Below, piece after piece: positions 10,901 to 22,900 of a DNA stretch of 64,000 nt; position 1 is the stretch's first letter; each line of letters starts with the position of its first letter. A program made the translations under genes and the position numbers. The stretch spans positions 17,941,925 through 18,005,924 of the forward strand of contig NC_056546.1 in the NCBI RefSeq assembly GCF_910596095.1, given 5' to 3'. Source of the DNA: Thunnus maccoyii. Its lineage: Eukaryota; Chordata; Actinopteri; Scombriformes; Scombridae. The notes below the pieces were generated by a model. That model was not told the DNA's origin. It searched no databases and worked only from the letters and a program-made list of their open reading frames with translations.

Positions 10901-13900
10901 TAATAGACTACTGGTAAGTTACTAAGGTTCAAAACAAGATAATTATGTGTTTGTTAGGCCAATACAATAACTGATAATTTTATTATTACAAATGCAAAAA
11001 TGTGAAGATGACCATTAATTTATGTATTTAGATTGACATGTTTTTTTCTAGTACAGCACACAGGTTTACACCATCCCTACAATAAAGAATATATTTATTT
11101 ATTGTAAACTGGTTTGTAACAACCAGTTTATCTTTTTCATATGTAGACTAATAGACATCAGACCTTATCTCCTTTTTGACAAGACCTCTAGAATAACCTT
11201 TCATGCTGTTGAACTGATTAATGGTTGATGCCCTCAGACTCTACTGTTTAGAAAGGCTGCAGATCTTTAAAAATAAACTGGTTGACAGCTCTGTGGCATC
11301 ATTCATCCTCTCCTCTGTTCTCCCTCTGCTGCTGCTGCTGCTGGTAGAGAGGAGCGGCAGGCTAGTGTCATCCTAAAGTCTATAAGAATTCAATTTATTT
11401 TAAGATATTTAGTTAATTAGACTCAGTCGTTACATACAATGAACATCCGTTTTGATCTTGTTCATAACAGTTCACTATTAGCATAATGAGCTCTGTATAG
11501 TGGAGGATAAGAAGGGAGTGGGAGTCGACTGCTGGAAGTCAAAGACGTCGTATTTAAATTTATGTTCTGCTTGTTTGATACATTGCTCGTGCCATCTCCC
11601 TTACTGCCAGATTTTGTTGCACTTAATGACAACGAGCAGCCGCAGTCAAATCGAGTAAAGTATAACTTAAAGTCTCTTTCATCCTGTCCACTGTGTGTGT
11701 GTGAAGCTCAGCCCCGCTCTCATGCAAACAGACACAGAGCAGAGGAGAGAGACGGAGAGGCAAAACTATCCCATTCTCTCTCCACTAGCTCCAGTCACGT
11801 TGTGTGGTTCGCGTTCGTCGTGATTATTACGTACAATGTGAATTTTCAGCAGTGGTGTTCATTTAGCAGCACAGCTGTTGAAAGCATATAGGAGAAACAC
11901 TGTCATCATACTCCGTCTTTTGTTATTGTTTTGATTGAGGGACCCCTAGCGGCAGAAATTACATACTGTGCGTCTAACCTCATCTTGTTATAATCTCTAA
12001 ATGAGGTGTCTGGAGGTTGTCAATGTCTTTCAACATAAACATTTCTGTAGTACACAGACACTTAAATAAGACTAAATGCTCACCTCTGTTCTATTATTAT
12101 TTACTTCCTTTCATGTAGCATCGTTGCATGCTGCCAAAAGATTCTCCAGAGAAGACTCCTGAAAATGACAGGCGCATGAGGAAAAAGCTAGATAAGATGA
12201 TGAAAGACCTAGCTCCAAAGCAACCTCTGGGTAAGAGATCGAAAGGCGTTTTGTAAATCTTTTACTTAGAACCAAGGAATATAATTTGGCATGTCACAGT
12301 ATTTTTTTTCCACAGTCACAGATGTGTCACCCATCATTATTGATGAAGAGAACGGAATAGTCTATAGCCCTGCTTTGAAAAGGTCGGATTATATGGCACA
12401 GAGGTTGAAAGACATGAAAGAGAAACGGGAAAACCTCTCACCCACAGGTATGTGCTGCAGGTGTAGAGACTGATGAACTGACAAGGTCCTGAAAACATTT
12501 CAGCACTTCTGAAACATCAGCAATTCACATGTATGTCACTTTCTTTCAGCCTCACAAATGGTTGAATCCTCCTCACCCCCTGGGCTGAAGCCTTCTCTTG
12601 GTAGCACACCAACTGTCTTCAAACGATTCTGTAAGAAAACTGCTTGTGATCTTGTTGCTATTGATCAATGTGAAATTGTAATAAAGGTTGAAAAAAATCT
12701 TTTAAAGCCCCAAAGTTCAATTTGTAGTCATGGGATGATAATATCATACAGTTGTCTAAAAAGAGAGCCAATGTTTGTCAAAGTGTCTCGCTATATGTTT
12801 CTGAATAATTAGAAAATACGTAATGAGAGTACAAATTGCTGAATAAAGATGTCAATTAGGGACTGTCAGTGATCTAGCTGGTGACCAGAAAGCTACAGTG
12901 AGCATTCATTTGTCCATTTTTTTGCTCAACTTATATATGATTTTATATTTTGTGTATTTTTTGGGGTGTCTGGGACTCATTTTTCCCTTATTTATTTATT
13001 TTTTTACAAGCATCCTATTTTAAAGCTGCATTGAAAGAATCTGACTACTCTAAAGATACTTGGCTCTTAGACTGTCTACTGAATTTGCATTATTTACTTG
13101 TGTTGTAGCCCTCATTTGCTCTGACAACTCCTAAGAAAAATATCCTGCTTGGTTTGCTATGTGAGCAGCTCTCTTCATCAACCTCGTTTATTTAGGCTCC
13201 CTACAAATTCAAAGTGTGTGGGTGGTGAACAATCTGCCTGTGTGAGCTTGTGAAGTGTGAACAGCTGCCTGCCGTTGAAAATCCAGCTAAAACACACTAA
13301 GAATCCTGAACAATGAACAGGAAGTGGCTGAGTGATTTTAATTTAAAAAATGTCAGCATCTGTCTGTAGAGCTTCTGATTATTATTATTTTTCCTCAATG
13401 CAGATGACCAGTCAGATGATGATTCCAGTGCTTCTGTTGCTGAACTTGGTTACTCACCTGACAAGGAAGAAGGGAGAACACAACTGCATGTTAATGACCA
13501 TGACCGTCTTGAACAACCCCTCGGAAAAGACTTTGAAAAGCCCTGGCTGTCACCCTGCCACGATGTGTCAAAACAGAGATCTATAAGTCCTTTGAAATGT
13601 CCGGACTTTGAGGACAAAGAAGGGACTAAACAGAAAAAGTCAATGAGGACATCAATCAGAAACAAGCTAATAGGGAAACACAAATCTGGAGGTTTATTAG
13701 AAAGTCCTCACCAGGAGGGGAGATCTGACGAGGGCAAGAACTTATGCAAAGAAAAGAGGCGATCACAGATCAAATCTTCTAGCCCTGCTGTTAAAAAAAC
13801 TGAACAGTCGCCTAGCAAATCTGAAAAGGGAAAGCGAAAAATTAAAGCAGTAAAATCTGTTACAGAGACTAAGACCCCTAATTGTCCCGATACTGTGAAC

Positions 13901-16900
13901 TCTTCTGGTTGCCTCTCGTCATCAACTGTGTTAGCTGATGCTGCTGCTAAACTGTCAAAAGAAACTGTTTCACTGTTACAGAAAGTGGAACAGAAAACTA
14001 CCAAACGAGCCAGACCATCACTTTCTGCCCTGGTACGATCTTTCACTTTGCCCAGTGAGTCTCAAAGTGTTGCCTCAGGTTCCGCTGACGGAGCTGATGA
14101 TGTGTTTGAGGACTATTTCTCCCCAGCTAACCACCACAAGAAATCACAAAGACCTCTTTTGCCTAGTCTGCCTGTGGAGAGAGACATTCAGGTTCCTTTT
14201 GAGTTGGGCTCTGTCCCAAAGAAAAGAAAACAAAGAAGAAGTGAAAGCACTGGATCAGAAACCATGAGTATGAAGAAGAGGAAACTGGAAGAAAGTCAAA
14301 GTGTCAAAACCGGCAATCAGCAGTCCGATGCAAACACTGAGCCTAAAAGTCATCCCCAACAGGATGATAAAGAATCTCTGGTCAAAGGCAGAAGACAAAG
14401 CTCGTTACCCTTTACAAGCACCAGTTCAACAACCACTGAGCCACAAAAACGGAGAAAAGCATCTTCCGTGCAATCAACAAAGATAACAGAGGATAACACA
14501 GCACTGAAGCTGCAGAAAACCTCTGATGTCGATGACCTTTCTCACACTTTGGAAAGTGAGTAGTGAGGGAACCAGAGTTTAATAACAATGAACCAGATAA
14601 CTCCGGTTTTGTATGATATCTCCATAATTATGAAGTGAACACAACAAAGTATTACTCAATGTGTTTGACCTTCCAAGCTATATCTGTAATCCCTGGGTCA
14701 TGTATGTGATTTCAAAAGTTTTTTTTTCTTAAGGTGAATTTCTGGATGTCATTTTAAAGAAAAGAATAAAGAAAGAGCATCAACTTAAATGAATAAGGAC
14801 TTTTTAATATGAATATTCTGAATGTATGTTCTTCTTTTAAAGGCGTATTTAAACTTCACATACCTCCGATATATTCACTGTGCATCATGTCAGAGTTAGA
14901 GATCTGTTCTCTTCATGTCTTTATGGGTTTCTTCTGGTTTCTGGTTTTCTCTTGTAATCCAAAGATGTGAAGTGAACTGGAAGCTTTATGCATTTGTTTG
15001 TCTGTCAATATGTGATAGACTCCACCAAATGCCCAACACATGCTGAGCCTGAAGACCCTGAAAAGGGGAAGTACTGAAGTTTGGAATATTGATTAATGGA
15101 ATTAAAGATGAAAAATCAGCATTTAATGTTTTTCTAAACAGATCATAATAGAAAATCAAAGCCTGTTTCACCATCTTAGAAAAAACAACTGGTGGAAACA
15201 TGTCTTCATCTGTCAGAAAACATTAATAATTTAAGCTTAGTGTCAGTCCCCATATTATTCTGACACCATTTATTATATTTCATGACAACTAAACATAGTA
15301 TCTTTAACATTTAATTGAAAGGGTGCTTGAGCAATGTATGAGATCTGAATATTTGAATATACGTCTTCATCCTAGTTAAATTAATGACTCGTTACTCATC
15401 TCGTAGTCTGATGGTATTTCAAGCTTTTATAAACATGAATGCACACAGCAAAAACACTGCCTGCTGTGTGATTGCTTGATTGACAACCCCCCTCCACCCC
15501 AACACACTGTTTTCAGTTGTTTTCCCTTTTTTTTTGCAAATGTAGGTAGAGGAAATGAACGTACAGATGCAGCTGGTTTAGCAGAGATCCCCTCTGAAGC
15601 CGAGGAGAATCACAATAAACAAGTCAGCTTGCGTCTTCAGAAAATGGTCAACAAGACAAAGGTAACAAGGCAGCATGTTTTGTTTCTAAATGTCCAACTG
15701 TGCAATTACTTTACTCTGCTATAATTTGGTGTTTTAAGCGTATATAGTGATTGGATTTTCTGAATGCCTCATATTTTCTGTACACCAAATTAGAAAAGCA
15801 AGTCTTCTTAAAAATGCTTGATGATAGATGTAATACAATGTTACAAAGGAAAAACCTGCAAACAACTTGCAGTGGGAGGCCTACTCATTCATGAAAGATA
15901 TAGCTATGTCATGAAATTGCACAATTTTAACTATGAATTTTTTCAAATAAAAATACACTCTTTGTTTATTGCTGTATTTTAGTTAAAATATATGTAGTTT
16001 ACTTTGAGACAGGTCACATTTTGGTATACTTTGCTAATTTTAATGAAATTCTCAGTTTCAACCAGTCTGAACTTTGCAAAGTGTTTTGCTTTTGTCTTCC
16101 TTTTACCACAAAACTCTAGAAAACTTAATAGATTGTAAAAAAAAACCCAACATTTTAAGTGTTAAGATGCCTTTCTGTGTGTCCTTTAAACTGTCTTCAT
16201 GTACTTGAGTTTGTATATTACTTGTTCCAAAACTGCTGCAGCTGCATTGAAGATATGACAAAATCCTATCATTCATGGTTCTCTTTGATGCGAGAGGTGT
16301 AGGAAGTAAACTAAGCATCAGTAGCATGCTGCTGGTGTGTGTAATTCCTTTTTCAGCATTTCCTCAGTAAGGTCATACACTTCCATATCTGTAGGCGTTT
16401 GACGCATCCAGCCAAGAGGTTCTGTCTGGTCCTGAGGGTTTCCTGTGTTTTGCCTCTGTGATGGTAGCGTACAACTTCCTTGCTTGTGAAATGCACCTGG
16501 ACTCTGTTTTCGTTACGCTGGTAACCTCAATAAGCCGTAGCCGAAAAAAGCCAAACATTACATCATATCCCCTGGGGAACTGTTTAAAGTTGACTTTATT
16601 GTAACCTGATTACAGGAAGGTTGCAGTTATTCTCTGGGTTCTGTGAAGATCATAATAATAGATGAATGTTCAAATCAAATTTTGGCAGCATTGATAAACA
16701 GTCATCCGTGATAATTACTGGGAAGTCACACCTGCAGGGTTCACCAGTCGTTGAAAGTGCAGATTGCAATAATGATAAGTCTCATGTTGCTTGAGTTATG
16801 ATATAAACAGTGCCAAACAAATTTGCAATTGTATGAGAGAATTTAGAACTGTTAAACTTAAATAAAAAGTCATTCTGAAATGATCAGAATACATAATAAT

Positions 16901-19900
16901 TATACAATTATTAATTGAATTATTCAGGACAATTTTGTTCATGTTTAGTTTGTTATAAAAGCTCAATGATAAATGTAGAGGAGCCCCCTGGTTGCCCAGT
17001 TGTCTGAGAATTGATATGTAACCCAAAGGAAATCCAGCAGGAGACATTTCAGCATTGTTACACGTCATCCACTTTTCTCTCTCTCGAACCCTCTCTTTCT
17101 TTACTGTTGACTATTCATAAAAGTAAATGTCTTTTAAAAAATCTTTTAAAGGAGGTGTCAAAAATGTTCATCGACATTCCACCTCTTCTGTCCACCTCAT
17201 GATTTCTTTAACTTTATCAACACAGGAACAATAATTGAGTTCCTAAATTTGTGATGAGCTTTGGTTTAGAGGTTAAACTTTTTGAAATTTTTCATGAATT
17301 CACTTTAAGTGTAAGATTCTTTGAAAAGTAAGTCAGAAGTTGTTGCGACCTTGTTCATGAAGAATTTTATCTGATATGTAAGATACTGTTTATGTAAGCT
17401 GTTCTTCAGTCGTGACATGCTTCAATCTGTTATTTTTACGGTCCTTGGTCCCATTTACAGTTGGCTCTCACAACGTCAGTTGACCTCAACTTCCGCAGAA
17501 ACCCACCCCATCTCTCCTTGATTTTCTGAATAGCGTCGTTTTCAGTGCGTGCGGAGCAGCTGCCATCAAGGAGACCAAGTCATAGAGTAAAAAATTTCCT
17601 TCATTTGCTGGGAGCGTTTGTACTCAGAGGCCGTGCTGCTGCAGTTCACGCCGGCTTTTTGTCGAAGACTTGTTATGTGCAACTCAGTCTTCAATGCCTG
17701 CTTTCTTGTGCTGCTGCCAGAACATGTTCTCTGCATAAGATAAACCAAAGTCTCCTTTGAGGCATCTTCAGAGTAACTGCTCATACTTTGAGTTGTTTGA
17801 CTTGTTTTGAAATACCTCAAAATGAGCAGTTAATCTAGTCACTGTTGGCTGACCTGTAGTGTTAACAGTGGATAACCCTGCTGTGGATCTTAGCAAATTG
17901 GAATATCAATAGTAATCAATTTTCTGAAGGAAACTTATCAGGACATGTGGAGCAGCAGTTCTGGGGTGACAGTAAACAACTCATTGGCATCCCTACTTCC
18001 TTATCAGGAATAATGTGACGTTTGAGTGGTGTTAGCAGGGTTGGTGCACTGTTTTGGCACTGCTGTGTTCAGCAGGCCTTAACCCCTGACTTCCAGCTGC
18101 AGGGCCAGATATCAGTGTCTGGCAGGAAAGGGCCCGGTGGTCCTGTTTGTAACCGCTACTCAGGTGTTTGTGTTGATGACGGCAAGTTTTATTGGGGACA
18201 AAGTACGTGGCAGGATGGCAAACAGTCATCAGGCTCCAAATTTACAGTTCAGTTGCAGTGGTTCTGAATATGTTTTTCCCTACTCATGGCCTTGATGTTT
18301 GATTTCCTTTTTGTTCTCTGTGCAACTATTTATCCGACAGGGTTATTGAAAGTGCACGGTCTGCCAGCGTGTTGAATAATGATCCCTTTACCTGTTCAGT
18401 GCTTTATCATTCAACAAACCAGCTAACAATACCCAAAGAAACATATTATGCATTATATTTCCAAGTTTTTTAGACATTTTTACTTAGGTGCTATATTATA
18501 GGAGGAAGGAACCCAAATCTAGTCTGTAGCTGCCTCACTGATAATTTATTATCTGATAAATATGCAGACTTTCTGACACAATCCAATGTGGGTTTCCTTG
18601 GATGTTGACACACTGCGAGGCCCAGAAGTACACCTTAAATATAAATAAGATATGAAAGCATTGAACACTGAACTACACTAATGCATCTTCAAGAACATGT
18701 TGCTTAATGGTGTGATAGATTTCTTTACAATAAAGTCATCTATGGCAGTTTGTTTGTACAACATTAGTTCAAATGTCCAGGACCATTAAAGTAAACAGAC
18801 ATTTGGTTAAGAGAAGTTTTGATTCCTGTCTCAAGTTCCTCTTAATCTTTGTTTCAGATGAGAACATTAGTTATGACAAGCATGCCCACTGAGTAAGTAC
18901 CTGAAACATTTAAAATTACATTTAAAGGCAGTTTGACTTGACAACATGTTTGATGCATTTGTGACAAGTTCTATTTAATCATTTGATGCTTTCTACTCTG
19001 TTATTCACCTCTTATAGGAAGCAGAACACGGTGATGCAGGTGGTGAAAACACTGGGTGGGTTCTCGATTGTTGACCGAGTTTGTGAGAGCACAACTCACG
19101 TGGTGTCTGGGGGTCCCAGGCGGACTCTCAATATTCTTTTGGGCATAGCTCGTGGCTGTTGGATCCTCTCTTTTGAATGGGTAGGTATTTTGTAGATGTT
19201 TCAAAGCCTTCACATGACATTATTTTTAACTGATGATATGAGTATTGTATTGTACAATCTTTTGATTTTTCCTGAGTAGATTCTCTGGTGTTTGGAGCAA
19301 AGGCAGTGGATTCCAGAGGAGCCATATGAACTCTCAGACCAGTTTCCTGCAGCACAGGTGAGTACCAGAACGTGCGTAGTAGTGCTAGTAAAGACACCTT
19401 TACACTGTGGGATTTTGCGCTGTTTGAGCCGAAAGTTGACAGTTGAGAGAGAAATGTGGTAAAATCTTTGCTCGTCAATTGAAAACGGTGGTCCTAGATC
19501 ACACTGTGAAATACATTCAGTGAAAAAGAAGCTTGTGACTTTGCTATATTTTCAAAACGTGTGATCCTCTGATTTTATATTCTTTTTCCTATCTACATCG
19601 TAGTGCTACAATTCACCGTGCATTCAGCACACAATCTGAAATGCCTAAAATTGATATTGTGTCTTAGGCGTATGTCTCACACAATGTGACAGTCGTTGTC
19701 GTCGCAAAGTCTAATGGCCTCTAAAGAGTGACCATGACACAAATACTGCCGGTATTATACTTCACTGAAAACCTCATTACGTTTTTCATTAGGGTAAATC
19801 TATGGACCTGTAATTTGTGAGAGTTGGCAATCAATACATGGAACTCTTTAATAATGATCAGCTTTGAATTATGAATAGCAAGTTGGTTAATGGCTTCTGA

Positions 19901-22900
19901 ATGTGCCAAAAGAAAGCCTGTAAATATATGGACATTTTTCTTTGTCACTACTTAGTCCTGGACAAGTGCCAAGCTTAAGTTAGAGGTAATCTACTTTTTT
20001 ATGTTTCAGTACGCAAGAACATTTTATAATAAAAAAAAACTTTAGATTTTGTATACAGACAAAAACATTTTGTGAACCATTACACTGATGGTTGAGATTT
20101 CTTCAATTTTATGATAAATCTGTCCCCTCATTTTCTCTATACAAATCATCTTTGCTACATCCCATTTTGACACCCTAACTAATAAAGGCTCGTAAAACCA
20201 AAGCAGGGGAAGTCGGTCGGAAACCTGCTAATTTTTATTGTCAGTCATCCATTTTCAGTCAGCGTGTTTTTCCTGAAGCATCCTGTGTGAAATGTGGATG
20301 TTGCCTCTTCCTGAACTCGTCATTCATGAATCACTGTCCTCTCCTGCCACTGCGAGGGAATACATGGGGTCTTGATGCAGACAAATGTCAACTCATTTCC
20401 TCTTGATATTGAATGATGGATTTTGTTGTGACAGACGAAATATTTTTATGTCCCCACAGCCCTTTATCAGTTTTTTTTTTACCCTTATGGATCCAGCATT
20501 TGGCAAACCATGTACTTCCCTCGTCTGTTCAGTTTCTCTGCCCTGTGCTGCTTGATGTTGCCTTTAGCAGTTGTCAATATTAATGGAAGAAACTGATTTC
20601 AGAAGATAGCTTTGGTTAAACAGACAATTTTCACAATTGAATTGACAGAATCTTTGTAGTAATCTGATGTGCAGTACCTTCATTTGTCAGGTATTGAATT
20701 CATTGAATTACCAGAAACAGACATTCCCATCTGGTTATTTAGTGCAGTGTCGAGCCGATTGCTTGGTGTTGCTGCTTCAACGCATAGAAAAATTAATACT
20801 GTTAATGTGAGGTGTGAATGAGTATATACAACAACAACATGAAAGAAACTAACATTCTGTAATACACAGGTGTTAAGTACTGTCATAGTGAATCTTTTCT
20901 CATTTCAAGTATAATGAGGGCTTCATCTAAAAATAAAATACATAACAGAGAGCTTTTGAAAAAAAATATGCATCCTAAAATAAAGTGGATTCATCATATC
21001 GGGCTCTTGTTTATTTTCTGTGGCTTCAGCACGGATTATTTGAGTGCGTATATGTGCTCAAAAGATTTGTGCTTATATGAGACATACTGGTTTTTAAGTG
21101 CCCGTGAGAAGTAGCCTAAAAGTCTGTCCATTCTTGATTAAAAGCTGTGTTTTCACTGTGTACTTTGTCTTTTTAGAGCACGCCATGTGAAAAAATGTTC
21201 TCGTGTTGAGCTAATACTAAAACATGCTGTGAAAAAACTGCAGACCACTGATTGGTCAGTTATTTATCTCATTTACAGGCTTTCTGTTTCAGAGAAAGCT
21301 TTCCACCGCTCTCTCTCTCCTTGCTCTCCTCTCTCGCTTGCTCATGCTCCTCAGCTGCTGTGTGCTTTTGAAGCACAGCATTCACACATGAGGAAAAACA
21401 ACACGTATTTGTCCTGTTGTTCTTTATGTTTACTGCTGCATTAGTTGGATGTAATGAATGAATGAAAAGGAGAAATACAGGGGAGGAAAAGAAAACAGAA
21501 ACTAAGAGCGTCTGTCTCCAAAGTAAATCATTTCTTGAGTGTTTGATTGTTTATTTGTGCTTTAGTACGTGACAGCCTTGAAACAATCAGAGAATAATGT
21601 TATTTTTCTGTCATTCACAGGCTTTCTCTCACTCAAAGAAAGCTTTCCACTGCTGTCCCTCTATTGCTCGCTCGTGCTCTCAGCTCGCTTGCCCTCTCTC
21701 TCGCTTCTCTTGTCTTTTTTAAAAGTAGTGCAGTGCCTGTTCAAAACGTGCCTGTTCAGAGCAGACCGTTTGCTTATTATTTCTCGAGAACCACATATAT
21801 ATGTATCAATTGACAGATGTATCAATTAAAACAATAAGGATTTAGAGCACAAGCTTAATTGATTTCCAAAAAATATCAATAAAAAATATCAATATCGCAA
21901 TATAGAAATACATAAACTGTAATGGAGGATTTTATCCATATTGACCATTATGGGCTGTACCCTCATCACTCTTCTGAAGATTTGGAAATTAAGATTTAAA
22001 TGTGTAGTTATACTGTGGTTAGTGACCTTAAAAGCAACAACAAACAATGCAAGTTTGGAGCATTTTGAATTTATTATTTATTTTGAACTAGATGTACGAA
22101 AGGTAGAACACTGCTGAAAAGATTGTAGTGATCTGGTCATTGTGCATTTACCAGGTAGAAAAAGACTTCTGAGTTAAGGTTTATATCTTAAGCGATCTGC
22201 TTTGTGGTTGTATTAAATATTCAACTTCAGGTATATAATGACTGGTAGAGCAAACTTAAAGTCTGTGTTTAATGGCAAGAAACGACTTGACTTGACTTGT
22301 TAATAATCTCATACAATCAGTTTGTTGTAGATTCTAATGAAACATTACATAAATAAAAAAATACATTTCCAAAACACTGCAAAAAGATACTGCAAAAACT
22401 ATTATATTAAAAATTCCTCTTGGTTTATGTGCAATATAAATGCTAACTAGCTATGAACTAGCATTCAGGATGAAATTCTTGAGTGAGAATGCAACAGAAT
22501 GCAAAAAAATCGCTATCATTTACAATAACATTAAATATCATCCTCTGAATCTACACATAAATTAAACAAATGTACATACATTCTCTGCAAGAAAATGTTA
22601 TCTTAACTGAAACATTTTATGTGGTATTTTACATTTGCATTCAACAGAAACATTTCCAGAGCAAATAACAATAAGGAGCCAATTGTTTAACCACCCATTT
22701 GTATGTTGTACCATAGTCTCTTTTTTACAATGACATAGGCAGCTATGATAGAAAACATAGTTAAACTGATGCTTCATAATATGAAAATCTTTCAATAAAT
22801 CTTCTCTTCTGTCTGGTTAGCTAGCTGTTACTCAGTGTAAATACTAATACCTATAGTTGTCTACACACACCCCAGTCTGAATTATTTTCAATATACACAT

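Larger units (their letters stand above)
8596..12118 (+). other. mcph1 intron 5, filled by two hAT-like elements
   Basis: This 3.5-kb intron contains no gene that I can support. Most of it is explained by two non-autonomous hAT-like elements at 8979-10209 and 10589-11902. Short open frames (for example 11562-11891) lie inside these elements and look non-coding. Confidence 0.7.

Noticed and set aside
18022..18267. 81-aa open frame in mcph1 intron 10, possible extra exon
   Set aside because: No similarity to microcephalin, and the flanking exons join in frame without it.
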